From: DASZMJ01 sp035551935
GTDB lineage: Bacteria > Planctomycetota > Planctomycetia > Isosphaerales > Isosphaeraceae
Direction of reading: 5' to 3'
Assembly (NCBI GenBank): GCA_035551935.1
Contig: DASZMJ010000560.1
Location: 1-9,041 of the forward strand
DNA length: 9,041 nt
The notes beneath the pieces are model-generated. The model was not told the DNA's origin. It searched no databases and saw nothing but the letters and a program-made list of their open reading frames with translations. Position numbers and translations under genes: made by a program. Shown here in pieces: positions 1 through 6,862 of this stretch (positions within the stretch are counted from its first letter, which is position 1; the number at the start of each line of letters is the position of its first letter).

Positions 1-6
1 AGGGGT

Positions 7-28
7 CGGCCGGGAGAGAATCCGGCCG
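7..28. terminator. Stem-loop, possible terminator of an upstream gene
   Basis: CGGCCGG (7-13) and CCGGCCG (22-28) form a 7-bp all-GC stem around an 8-base loop. No T-run follows on the plus strand, so it is not a textbook intrinsic terminator. It could end a gene lying left of the window or be a chance hairpin in GC-rich DNA. The pairing is seen directly; the role is a guess. Confidence 0.25.
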
Positions 29-153
29 GGGGAACGAATACGAACGGACCCGCGCTCGTCTAGCAGGCCGTGTCGGGCGTCCGCAAAAAAGCCGAGTGGG
101 AGCCGCCCCCGCTCGCTTCTGTGGATTTTCGGCGCGGTACCCGCCACCGGGCG

Positions 154-162
154 TGGTATGCT
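154..162 (+). promoter_or_regulatory. Candidate extended -10 promoter for the Met/Gly-repeat protein gene
   Basis: TGGTATGCT reads as an extended -10 element (TG, one base, then TATGCT, 4 of 6 matches to TATAAT). No good -35 hexamer lies 16-18 bases upstream. Transcription would begin near 169, leaving a leader of about 85 bases before the ATG at 254. A similar TGGTA-type element occurs upstream of the outer-membrane gene at 6965. Such short matches are weak evidence in isolation. Confidence 0.3.
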
Positions 163-163
163 C

Positions 164-192
164 GGTGGCTCCGCCACGAAGTGGTGGCCACC
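164..192 (+). other. Nested stem-loop in the leader of the Met/Gly-repeat protein gene
   Basis: GGTGGC (164-169) pairs with GCCACC (187-192), and inside it CCAC (174-177) pairs with GTGG (181-184). An alternative fold pairs GTGGC (165-169) with GCCAC (173-177). The segment also contains the 10-bp palindrome GGTGGCCACC (183-192). It would lie at the 5' end of the transcript if the candidate promoter at 154-162 is right. The structure could stabilise the mRNA or affect translation; this is inference. Confidence 0.3.
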
Positions 193-253
193 TGTCTCTC
201 GGCGGACTCTCATTTCGAGGGGCCGTTCCCCCCCGACACGAAAGGCATCCGTG

Positions 254-1936
254 ATGATGACGACATTCCGAGGACTGGTCGTGCGCGCCGTCGTGGCCGC
301 CGGCCTGGTCGGCTTCGTGTGCGCGCCGGCAGGCGCGCAGACCGCGAAGTCGAAGGCATCGAGGCCGAAGCAACCGACAGCGAGCGCCCCGGCGCCCGCG
401 GCGGCCGAGCCGGAGAAGCTCGACGAGATCGACCTGCTGGACGGCCTGCGCACCGGCCGACTGGCCGTCGACGCCGTCGGCACCGGCGACGGCCGGATGA
501 CCGTCCACGTCACCAACCGCACCGACCGCCGCGTCCGCGTCATCCTGCCGCCGACGCTCATCGCCTCCGGCGCCTCCGGACAGATGATGGGCGGCATGAT
601 GGGCGGCATGGGCGGCGGGATGGGCGGCGGCATGATGGGCGGCATGGGCGGCGGCGGCATGATGGGCGGTGGGATGGGCGGCGGCGGCATGATGGGCGGT
701 GGGATGGGCGGCGGCATGGGCGGTGGGATGGGCGGCGGCATGGGCGGTGGGATGGGCGGCGGCGGCGGGGTGTCGGTGATGCCGCCGATGATGGGCCTGA
801 TGATGGTCGGCAACCTCATCCAGAGCCAGGTCGCCCCCGGCACCTGGCAGCCCATGCGGATGATGGGCGGTGGCGGCATGATGGGCGGCGGTATGGGCAT
901 GATGGGCGGCGGCATGGGCATGATGGGCGGCGGCGGCATGGGCATGATGGGCGGCGGCATGCGGTCGGTGCCCCCCACCGGGCCGCTGGCCACCACCCTC
1001 CGGCCCGACGAGCAGCAGAGCCTGCCCACCAACCTCGTCAGCCTCGACGGCCCGACCGACCAGGCCACCCCGGCCCGGCCCGCCGAGGGCGAGAAGCTCG
1101 CCCTCGGCGACGTCGCCCAGGTCGCCCGCGACCAGCGGGTCAAGGCCGTGGTCCGGCGGCTCGGCCAGGACAAGGCCCCCGAGAACGTCGCGCAACTGGT
1201 CATGTGGCACGTCGCCGCCGGGCTCGACTGGCCGACGATCGCCCGGCTGTCGCGGGGCTGGGCCAACGCCCACGAGGTCGCGCTGGCCAAGCAGTTCGTC
1301 CTCCGGCTCGACGCCGCGGCGTTGCCGGCCGGCGAGTCGGGCGTGCTGTACTGGGACGTCACGGCCCGCGACGCCGCCGGCACGGCGCTGGCCGACGAGC
1401 TCAAGAAGCTGCTCGACGGCCGGGACGTGCTGGGCCTGAGCGTCAAGCTCGGCGTGCCGGCGCGGCCCGAGGGGCCGGCGTTGGCCTGCCGGGTCGCCCT
1501 GGGCGGCGCCGGCGACGAGGCGGTCGTCTCGGTCTCGGCCAGCGGCGGCGGCGGCGGCACCTGGGAGCCGATGGGCAAGTTCGGCCTGCCGGCCGCCGGC
1601 GACAAGGGCCAGCCGGCTTCGGCCCGCGCCGCGGCGGTGGCCGGCGCGGTGGCCGAGGGGGTGCTGGGCCGGCTGGTGCGGGTGCAGCTGACCAAGGGCC
1701 CGCGGGTGCGGGGCCGCGAGACGTTCCGGATCCGGATCGACAACGCCTCGCCGCTGATCCTCAACGGCCTGGCGTTGGCGGGCCCGGGGGCGGGGGCCGA
1801 GGACCTGACGATGCTGGCCGGCTTCAGCCTGCCGCCGCGGCGGCACGTGGTGGTGCCGGCGGGGGCCGAGGCGGTCGGCCGGCTGAACCTGACCAAGGGG
1901 GTCCGCCCGGTGGCCGCCGACCTCAGCGGCCTCTGA
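254..1936 (+). CDS. Secreted Met/Gly-repeat protein of unknown function
   Basis: A 560-residue protein that I cannot assign to a named family. It starts with a Sec signal peptide (hydrophobic core about residues 8-24, probable cleavage AGA|Q after residue 28; Cys23 is not in a lipobox), so it should be exported. Residues about 65-108 look like a small beta domain (NRTDRRVRVILPP). Two Met-Gly repeat blocks follow: residues 111-171 (19 Met by count) and 203-236 (about 15 Met), separated by a Met-rich hydrophobic linker. Residues about 278-350 look helical (MWHVAAGLDW), and the rest looks beta-rich with a Gly run. I chose ATG 254 over the in-frame ATG at 158 because the signal peptide starts there and AAAGG (241-245) lies 8 bases upstream; ATG 257 is the alternative. 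Met-rich motifs can bind Cu(I) in other proteins, but Met-Gly runs may also be plain flexible spacers. It is a single gene convergent with the efflux operon, with its own terminator. Confidence 0.85.
   Translation: MMTTFRGLVVRAVVAAGLVGFVCAPAGAQTAKSKASRPKQPTASAPAPAAAEPEKLDEIDLLDGLRTGRLAVDAVGTGDGRMTVHVTNRTDRRVRVILPPTLIASGASGQMMGGMMGGMGGGMGGGMMGGMGGGGMMGGGMGGGGMMGGGMGGGMGGGMGGGMGGGMGGGGGVSVMPPMMGLMMVGNLIQSQVAPGTWQPMRMMGGGGMMGGGMGMMGGGMGMMGGGGMGMMGGGMRSVPPTGPLATTLRPDEQQSLPTNLVSLDGPTDQATPARPAEGEKLALGDVAQVARDQRVKAVVRRLGQDKAPENVAQLVMWHVAAGLDWPTIARLSRGWANAHEVALAKQFVLRLDAAALPAGESGVLYWDVTARDAAGTALADELKKLLDGRDVLGLSVKLGVPARPEGPALACRVALGGAGDEAVVSVSASGGGGGTWEPMGKFGLPAAGDKGQPASARAAAVAGAVAEGVLGRLVRVQLTKGPRVRGRETFRIRIDNASPLILNGLALAGPGAGAEDLTMLAGFSLPPRRHVVVPAGAEAVGRLNLTKGVRPVAADLSGL
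584..768 (+). repeat. Met-Gly coding tandem repeat, block 1
   Basis: In-frame repeat built from ATG(ATG)GGCGG(C/T)GG(C/G) units, encoding residues 111-171 of the secreted protein. Most units are 12 bases (one Met, three Gly). A 30-base higher-order unit is nearly exact between 661-687 and 691-717. All unit lengths are multiples of three, so gain or loss of a unit would keep the frame. The synonymous GGC, GGT and GGG changes are themselves repeated, which indicates duplication of DNA units and not just selection on the protein. Confidence 0.9.
860..962 (+). repeat. Met-Gly coding tandem repeat, block 2
   Basis: A second in-frame repeat whose core unit is 21 bases (ATGATGGGCGGCGGCATGGGC, encoding MMGGGMG), with a 24-base variant carrying one more Gly. 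It encodes residues 203-236. It differs from block 1 in having the MGMM junction in each unit, so it seems to have expanded independently. Confidence 0.88.
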
Positions 1937-1965
1937 GCCTCGCCGCCTCGGTCCGACGTCTCCGA

Positions 1966-2010
1966 CGCCCCGGCCCCCACGATCGTCGCGGGGGCCGGGG
2001 CGCTTCTTTT
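1966..2010 (+). terminator. Intrinsic terminator of the Met/Gly-repeat protein gene
   Basis: CGCCCCGGCCCCC (1966-1978) and GGGGGCCGGGGCG (1990-2002) form a perfect 13-bp GC stem with an 11-base loop, followed at once by CTTCTTTT (2003-2010). It begins 30 bases after the TGA at 1934-1936. The T-rich tract is only on the plus side, so it serves the plus-strand gene and not the facing efflux operon. Confidence 0.88.
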
Positions 2011-2036
2011 GTTGGAGAGCGGAGGAAAGAATCGCC

Positions 2037-2057
2037 GAGGGCAAAGGACACAGAGCA
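2037..2057 (+). repeat. Short heptamer array, plus orientation
   Basis: Three adjacent 7-bp units, GAGGGCA, AAGGACA and CAGAGCA. They resemble, in opposite orientation, the units of the six-copy array at 2106-2147. The segment lies in the non-coding gap between the convergent genes, just after the terminator. Confidence 0.5.
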
Positions 2058-2105
2058 ATGGATCGATGACAAAACGTAGGTCCAGCTCCTTCGACCCCCG
2101 GCCCC

Positions 2106-2147
2106 CGTCATCTGCCCTCGGCCTTCTGTCCTCTGCCCTTTGCCCTT
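2106..2147 (-). repeat. Imperfect heptamer tandem array, minus orientation
   Basis: Read on the minus strand there are six 7-bp units: AAGGGCA, AAGGGCA, GAGGACA, GAAGGCC, GAGGGCA, GATGACG. Two exact 10-bp matches pair it with the opposed array: GCCGAGGGCA (2034-2043) with TGCCCTCGGC (2113-2122), and AGGGCAAAGG (2038-2047) with CCTTTGCCCT (2137-2146). In the minus-strand transcript of the efflux operon this could form a long-range stem about 45-150 bases past the pump's stop codon. Confidence 0.6.
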
Positions 2148-2188
2148 GAGCCCCCTTCCCTCCCGTCCTCGCCCCGCTTCCCGAGCCC

Positions 2189-5100
2189 TCAGGCCGCGCG
2201 GGCGCGGCGGCCGATGAAGGCGAGGTAGCCGATGGGGACGAGCAGGCGGGTCAGGAGCATGTTGGCGATCAGGCCGCCGATGACGGCGATGGCCAAGGGT
2301 TGCTGCATCTGGGCGCCGGGGCCGAGGCCCATCGCCAGGGGAACCAGGCCGAGGATCGTGCAGAGGCTGGTCATCAGGATCGGCCGGAATCGGGTCCGGC
2401 CCGCGCGGACGAGGGCGTCGTGCAGGGGGATCCCCTCGGCGCGGAGCTGGCCGATGTACTCGATCAGGATGATCCCGTTCTTCACGTCGAGGCCGATCAG
2501 GAGGATCGCGCCCATCAACGACGAGACGTTCAACGGCGTCCCCGTGATCCAGAGCGCGAGCATGGCAGAGGCCAGCGAGATCGGCTGGGTCAGGAAGATC
2601 AGGATCGGCAGCGCCAGGCTGCGGAACTGGAAGCCCAGGAGCAGGAAGACCAGCGCCGAGGCGACGAGGATGACGGTGATCAGGCTGCGGTATTCCTCGT
2701 TCTGGGCGCGATACGAGCCGGCGAGCTCCCAGCGGTAGCCGGGGGGGAAGCTGAGCGCGGAGACCTTGTGGCCGATCTCGCGGTTGATCCCGCCGAGGTC
2801 GGTCCCCTCCTTGCGCTCGGCCTCGACGGTGATGACCGGCTGCTGGTTCTCGCGCCAGAGGACGTTGGCGGTGCGGACCGTCCGGATCGTGGCGAGCTGC
2901 CCCAGCGGCACGAAGCCGAGGCCGGCGCCGGGCCCACCGCCGGAGCCGGAGGCGGTCGCGGCGGCGAGGCTGATCGGCAGCAAGGGGAGGCGGTCGCGGT
3001 CGTAGCGGACGCGGTCGGGGTAGCGGACGCGGATCGAGGTCATCCGATCCTGCTCGGGCACCGTGCTGGCGACCTGGCCGTACAGGGCGGCGTTCAGTTG
3101 CGCCTCGACGTCGGCGACCGTCAGGCCGACCCGAGCCGTCTGGGCGGCGTCGGGCCGGATGACGATGTCGGGGTTGCCGAGCAGGACGTTCGAGTTGGTC
3201 TCGGTCACGCCGTCGACACCCTTGACGATCTTCTCGACCTGCTCGGCCAGGGTGCGGATCTTCGCCACGTCCGGGCCGAATATCTTGACCTCGATCTCCT
3301 TGTCGATGCCCGAGAGGTCGTTGATCTGGTCCTTGATCAGCGGGACCAGCTCGACGGCATCTTTCAACTCGGGGACGGCCTGCTCGATCTCCTCGCCGAG
3401 CGACTCGAAGATCTCGCCCATCGGCCGGCGCTCGCCGGGGGGCTTGAGGCTGACGAGAATGTCGCCGGTGTACGGCTCGGTGGCGAAGAAGCCCAGCTCG
3501 GCACCGGTCCGGCGGATGTAGCCGGAGATGTCCTTGGTCTCGCGGAGCACGTCCTCGACCCGTCGCATCACGCGGTCGGTCTGTGCCAGGGAGGTGCCGA
3601 CGGGCATGTTGTAGTCGAGGACGAAGGCCCCCTCGTCCATGTCGGGCATGCGGTCCTGCTTGAGCTGGAGGCTGATCAGGATCGCCGGGCCGATCATCAG
3701 GACGGCCAGGAGGACGCCCAGCCTCGGGAACCGCAGGCCGACGCGGAGCATGCCCTCGTAGCCGCTGGCCAGGCGGTTGTAGATCGGCCCGGTCGTCGGC
3801 ATCGGCCGCCGCGCGAGGAACCGCGCCGCCAGCACGGGGATGACCGTGAGGCTGACGACCATCGACACCAGCAGCGAGATCGACAGCGCGAGGCTCAACG
3901 ACTGGAAGAACTGGCCGGTCACGCCGCGGACGAACGCCAAGGGGACGAAGACGAGGATCGTCGTCAGCGTCGAGCCGACGACGGCGCCGCTGATCTCGCG
4001 GCTGGCGAGGTCCACCGCCGCGTCGCCGGTCTGCCCCTCGGCCAGGTGCCGCGCGATGTTCTCGATGACGACGACCGTGTCGTCGATGATCAGGCCGATG
4101 GCCACCGCCAGGCCGCCCAGCGACATCAGGTTGAGCGTGTCGCCGGTCAGGTACAGGAAGACGAAGCTGCTGATCAGGCTGATCGGGATCGCCAGCGCCG
4201 CGATGGCCGTGGCGCGGACGCTCTTGAGGAACAGCAGCAGGACGACGATGCTCAAGAGGCCGCCGATGAGGATCGCGTCGCGGACGTTGGCGATCGAGGT
4301 GTGGACCAGGATCCCCTGGTCGTACACCGGCTCGATCTTGATCCCGCCCGGCGCGGTCTCCGCGGCCTTGGCCAGGACGGTCTTCAACTCGCTCGAGATG
4401 GTCAAGGCGTTGCCGCCGAGGCGACGGAAGACCGTCAAGGCGACCGCGTCCTTGCCGTTGGCGCGGATGGCGGTCGTGCGGTCCTGGTGGCTGACCTGGA
4501 CGCGGCCGACGTCGCGGATGCGGATCGGCTGGTTGTTCTTGTCGGCGACGATGACCTCCTCGAGGTCGATCGGGTCGGCCGCCTGGGTGTCGGTGAGGAC
4601 CTGGTACTGGAGCGTGCCGCGGTCGAGCCGGCCGACGGCCTTGAGCCGGTGCTCCTTGTTGAGGCGGTCGGCGACGTCGGCGATCGACAGGTTGGCCGCG
4701 GCGAGGGCCTGCGGTTCGACCTCGACGAGGATCTCGCGGATGTCGCCGCCCGCGACCGTCACATAGGAGACGTCGGGGATGCGGCTGATCCGGGGTCGGA
4801 GGTCGTAATAGGCGTAGTCGTGCAGGGCCGACGGGTCGCGGCCGCCGGTGACGACGAACGAGATGATCGGGAAGACCGACGGCGTCTGCCGCTCGGTGAT
4901 CGTGCTGGTGCCCGGCGGGAGCTGGGCGCCGACCTCGGCCATCCGGGCGCGGATGTCGTTGAGGGCCTGGATCATGTCGGTGTCGGGCGCGAAGTCGATC
5001 GACAGCTCCGCGGCCCCGCGGACCGACTTCGACCGCACCCGGACCACCCCGAGCACGATGCCGACGGCCTCCTCGATCGGCCGGGTGACGGCGACCTCGA

Positions 5101-5347
5101 CGTCCTTGACCGCCAGGCCCGGCGTCTGCGCGATGACGACGATCCGCGGGAAGGCGACCTCGGGGTAGATGCCGCTGGGCATCCGCAGCATCGCCACCAG
5201 GCCGAAGGCCGTGAGCAACAAGGTCGACAGCACGATCAGGCCGAAATACGGCCGGGCCCGGCCGACGAGGTTGATCCCGCGGGCATGATGGGGATGCGAG
5301 GGGGGCGCGGCCTTCTCCCTCGACTCCGGCTCGATCGTCAAGCTCAT
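2189..5347 (-). CDS. RND-family efflux pump, inner-membrane permease
   Basis: Proton-driven inner-membrane pump, 1052 residues, the usual length for AcrB/CusA-type proteins. TM1 is at about 35-55, followed by the conserved MPSGIYPEV entry to the first porter domain. TM2-TM6 span about 355-510, the second periplasmic half about 560-880, and the last TM block about 885-1045. TM4 carries Asp422-Asp423 (GLIIDDTVVVIEN) and TM10 carries Lys956 (GLDVKNGIILIEY), matching the AcrB proton relay D407/D408/K940. The periplasmic part reads more like heavy-metal pumps (MPDMDEG at 567-573, VKIFGPD at 687-693). By hand alignment the CusA methionines M573, M623 and M672 correspond to Asp578, Thr627 and Asn676, so copper export of the CusA kind is not supported. 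The ATG overlaps the TGA of the upstream fusion-protein gene (ATGA), with GGAG 8 bases before it; translation is probably coupled. The 30-residue N-terminal tail contains HPHH. The substrate is not assignable. Confidence 0.95.
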   Translation of the reverse strand: MSLTIEPESREKAAPPSHPHHARGINLVGRARPYFGLIVLSTLLLTAFGLVAMLRMPSGIYPEVAFPRIVVIAQTPGLAVKDVEVAVTRPIEEAVGIVLGVVRVRSKSVRGAAELSIDFAPDTDMIQALNDIRARMAEVGAQLPPGTSTITERQTPSVFPIISFVVTGGRDPSALHDYAYYDLRPRISRIPDVSYVTVAGGDIREILVEVEPQALAAANLSIADVADRLNKEHRLKAVGRLDRGTLQYQVLTDTQAADPIDLEEVIVADKNNQPIRIRDVGRVQVSHQDRTTAIRANGKDAVALTVFRRLGGNALTISSELKTVLAKAAETAPGGIKIEPVYDQGILVHTSIANVRDAILIGGLLSIVVLLLFLKSVRATAIAALAIPISLISSFVFLYLTGDTLNLMSLGGLAVAIGLIIDDTVVVIENIARHLAEGQTGDAAVDLASREISGAVVGSTLTTILVFVPLAFVRGVTGQFFQSLSLALSISLLVSMVVSLTVIPVLAARFLARRPMPTTGPIYNRLASGYEGMLRVGLRFPRLGVLLAVLMIGPAILISLQLKQDRMPDMDEGAFVLDYNMPVGTSLAQTDRVMRRVEDVLRETKDISGYIRRTGAELGFFATEPYTGDILVSLKPPGERRPMGEIFESLGEEIEQAVPELKDAVELVPLIKDQINDLSGIDKEIEVKIFGPDVAKIRTLAEQVEKIVKGVDGVTETNSNVLLGNPDIVIRPDAAQTARVGLTVADVEAQLNAALYGQVASTVPEQDRMTSIRVRYPDRVRYDRDRLPLLPISLAAATASGSGGGPGAGLGFVPLGQLATIRTVRTANVLWRENQQPVITVEAERKEGTDLGGINREIGHKVSALSFPPGYRWELAGSYRAQNEEYRSLITVILVASALVFLLLGFQFRSLALPILIFLTQPISLASAMLALWITGTPLNVSSLMGAILLIGLDVKNGIILIEYIGQLRAEGIPLHDALVRAGRTRFRPILMTSLCTILGLVPLAMGLGPGAQMQQPLAIAVIGGLIANMLLTRLLVPIGYLAFIGRRARAA

Positions 5348-6849
5348 CGGCCCTTCTCCGCGTGCTCGGCGCCCTTGGCGTCGTCGGCCTTGCCCTTCTC
5401 CGCCTTTTGGCCCGCATCCTTCACCTTGGCCTTGTCTTGATCCTTGGGCTCCTCCTTCTCCTCGGCGCCCTCGACCTTGACCGGCGTATCGGGCGGGAGG
5501 TTGTAGCCCCCCTCGACGATCACCGGCTCGCCGGCCTTGAGGTCGGTCTTGAGGACCTCAACCCAGCCGTCGCTGACGACGCCGAGCTCGGGGTGCAAGG
5601 CGACGGCCTTGCCGCCGCGGACGACGTTGAGGACCGGCCCCTCCTCCAGCTCATACACGGCGACGGCCGGCACCTGCAGCGCCGCCGGTCGCTCGGAGAC
5701 GGTGATCCGGACCCGCACCGACTGGCCGACCGTCAGCTTGCCCTCGCGGTTCTCGACCAGGATCCGGATCGGCAGGTTGCCCGTCTGCGGGTCCGCGACC
5801 CGGCCCACGAACGTCACCTTGCCCGTGAGGCCCGCTTCGCTCGCCTCGTGTCCTTTCTCCTCGTGTCCTTTGTCATCCTTGTCATCTTTCTCTTTGTCAT
5901 CTTTGCCCTTCTCCTCGTCCTTCCCCTCCTCGGCCTCATCGGCCCGGGGGGCCCTCGGGTCGGCCGATTCGATGGTGGCCGTCTGGCCGACGTGGACGGC
6001 GAGGGCCGAGCGGGGGGGGAGCCAGACGGTCGCGTCGACCTGGCTGGTGTCGACGACCTCGCCGATGTTGGCGCCGATGGCGATGGTCTGGCCGGGGTGG
6101 CAGGTCAGGCTGTCGAGCACGCCGTCGATCGGCGAGCGGATGGTGTGGTAGTCGAGGTGGGCCTTCGAGAAGGCGACGGCCGCGTCGGCGGTCTTGATCT
6201 TGCCCTCGGCCTCGGCGACGGCCTCGGGCCGCGGGCCGATGAGCATGACCTTCAGCTGCGCCTCGGCGGTCTCCTGCTGGATCCGGGCCTGGTCGACGGC
6301 CTTCTCGGCGGCGAAGAGCTGCTGCTCGGGGATCTCGCGGCGCTCGCGGAGCGGTCGGAGGTGGTCGAGGTTGGCCTTGGCCAGGGCGACGGCGACCTTG
6401 CCCTGGTCGACGGCCAGCTCATTCGCCCGCCGCTCCTCGGCCCTGGGCAGCGACTTGAGCAACGCCAGGGACGCCTTGAGGCCGTCGCGGGTGGCCGACT
6501 TCTCGGCCAGGTCGGCCTCGGCGACGGCCTTGTCGAGCTCGACGATCGGCTGCCCCTTCTTGACCATCTCCCCCTGGCGGACGAGCAGGTCGTGGACGTG
6601 TCCCTCGACGGCCGGGGTCAGCGTCGCGAGCTTCTCGGGGAGGGCCTCGCAGCGCCCCAGCCCCTCGACCGTCGCGACGACGGCCCCCTTGCGGGCCGGC
6701 ACGACCTTGACGGTCACGTGGGCCTCGCCGTCGCCCTCACCGTCGGCATGCTGCTCGGCCTCGGCCTTCTTCTCGCCGGCGCCGTTGCAGCCGGCCAGGG
6801 CCGCCAGGGCCAGCGCCAGGCTCGCGGTGAGCCACCATCGCATGGGCAT
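5344..6849 (-). CDS. RND membrane-fusion lipoprotein (periplasmic adaptor)
   Basis: Periplasmic adaptor (HlyD/AcrA type) linking the RND pump to the outer-membrane channel; 501 residues. A lipoprotein signal ends in LAGC with Cys21 as the likely lipidated residue. The first lipoyl half is about 62-106 (GHVHDLLVRQGEMVKKGQPI), the alpha-hairpin about 107-230, the second lipoyl half about 235-267 (IRSPIDGVLDSLTCHPGQTI), the beta-barrel about 270-390 and the membrane-proximal domain about 391-460. Two features are odd. Residues 300-340, inside the barrel domain, are almost wholly Lys/Asp/Glu with two Gly-His pairs. Residues 461-501 form a second Lys/Glu/Asp/Ala-rich tail. The mature N-terminus (22-44) is also acidic with two His. 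I chose ATG 6849 over the in-frame ATG at 6924 because GAGGA lies 8 bases upstream and the signal peptide starts there; ATG 6843 is less likely. First gene of the operon, with the pump following by a 4-bp overlap. The metal or drug substrate is not shown by the sequence. Confidence 0.93.
   Translation of the reverse strand: MPMRWWLTASLALALAALAGCNGAGEKKAEAEQHADGEGDGEAHVTVKVVPARKGAVVATVEGLGRCEALPEKLATLTPAVEGHVHDLLVRQGEMVKKGQPIVELDKAVAEADLAEKSATRDGLKASLALLKSLPRAEERRANELAVDQGKVAVALAKANLDHLRPLRERREIPEQQLFAAEKAVDQARIQQETAEAQLKVMLIGPRPEAVAEAEGKIKTADAAVAFSKAHLDYHTIRSPIDGVLDSLTCHPGQTIAIGANIGEVVDTSQVDATVWLPPRSALAVHVGQTATIESADPRAPRADEAEEGKDEEKGKDDKEKDDKDDKGHEEKGHEASEAGLTGKVTFVGRVADPQTGNLPIRILVENREGKLTVGQSVRVRITVSERPAALQVPAVAVYELEEGPVLNVVRGGKAVALHPELGVVSDGWVEVLKTDLKAGEPVIVEGGYNLPPDTPVKVEGAEEKEEPKDQDKAKVKDAGQKAEKGKADDAKGAEHAEKGR
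5830..5952 (-). repeat. Low-complexity purine-rich tract encoding the charged insert
   Basis: The segment encodes residues 300-340 of the fusion lipoprotein from GAG, GAC, AAG and AAA-type codons, so the coding strand is nearly all purine and locally less GC-rich than its surroundings. CCTCGTGTCCTTT (plus strand) occurs at 5844-5856 and again at 5859-5871, a 15-base period encoding the two GHE units. TGTCATC recurs at 5871, 5880 and 5895. All spacings are multiples of three. Confidence 0.75.
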
Positions 6850-6850
6850 C

Positions 6851-6862
6851 GGAACGTTCCTC
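6851..6862 (-). promoter_or_regulatory. Ribosome binding site of the fusion-protein gene with overlapping 10-bp palindrome
   Basis: On the minus strand GAGGA (6862-6858) lies 8 bases before ATG 6849 and decides that start. The bases GGAACGTTCC (6851-6860) are a perfect 10-bp palindrome that overlaps the end of this site. As RNA it could form only a 3-bp stem, so an effect on translation is unlikely without a partner; as DNA it could be a protein site. The ribosome site is well supported; a palindrome function is not. Confidence 0.55.

Noticed and set aside
158..253. Longer N-terminus for the Met/Gly protein starting at ATG 158
   Set aside because: This would place 32 polar residues before an intact signal peptide, and the ATG falls within the candidate -10 element. 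ATG 254 has a ribosome site.
584..962. Regularly spaced repeats resembling a CRISPR array
   Set aside because: There are no unique spacers between the repeats; they are in-frame coding units for Met and Gly.
70..2079. Frame-shifted plus-strand ORF of 669 codons over the Met/Gly-repeat gene
   Set aside because: Its repeat reads as Arg/His/Asp/Gly only because it is the Met-Gly repeat in another frame. It has no signal peptide, and the other frame has both a signal peptide and a ribosome site.
2189..5347. Naming the pump cusA or czcA
   Set aside because: The TM4 relay is AcrB-like and the CusA methionine triad is missing by hand alignment, so a metal-specific symbol would be misleading.
1923..5417. 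Open reading frame of 1164 codons on the minus strand in another frame of the RND gene
   Set aside because: It is Arg/Pro/Gly-rich without recognisable motifs, and the overlapping frame encodes a full-length RND pump with all key residues.
2300..5440. Open reading frame of 1046 codons on the plus strand, antisense to the RND pump
   Set aside because: Its translation is low-complexity Asp/Arg/Gly/Val-rich sequence without domains. It exists because high-GC third positions remove stop codons opposite a real gene.
5844..5901. Likeness between GTGTCCTTT in the charged-insert tract and the GTGTCCTTTGCCC complement of the heptamer array at 2037-2057, suggesting an intergenic repeat inserted into the gene
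   Set aside because: The insert has 9- and 15-base periods that follow codons, not 7-base units, and short pyrimidine-rich matches are expected by chance.
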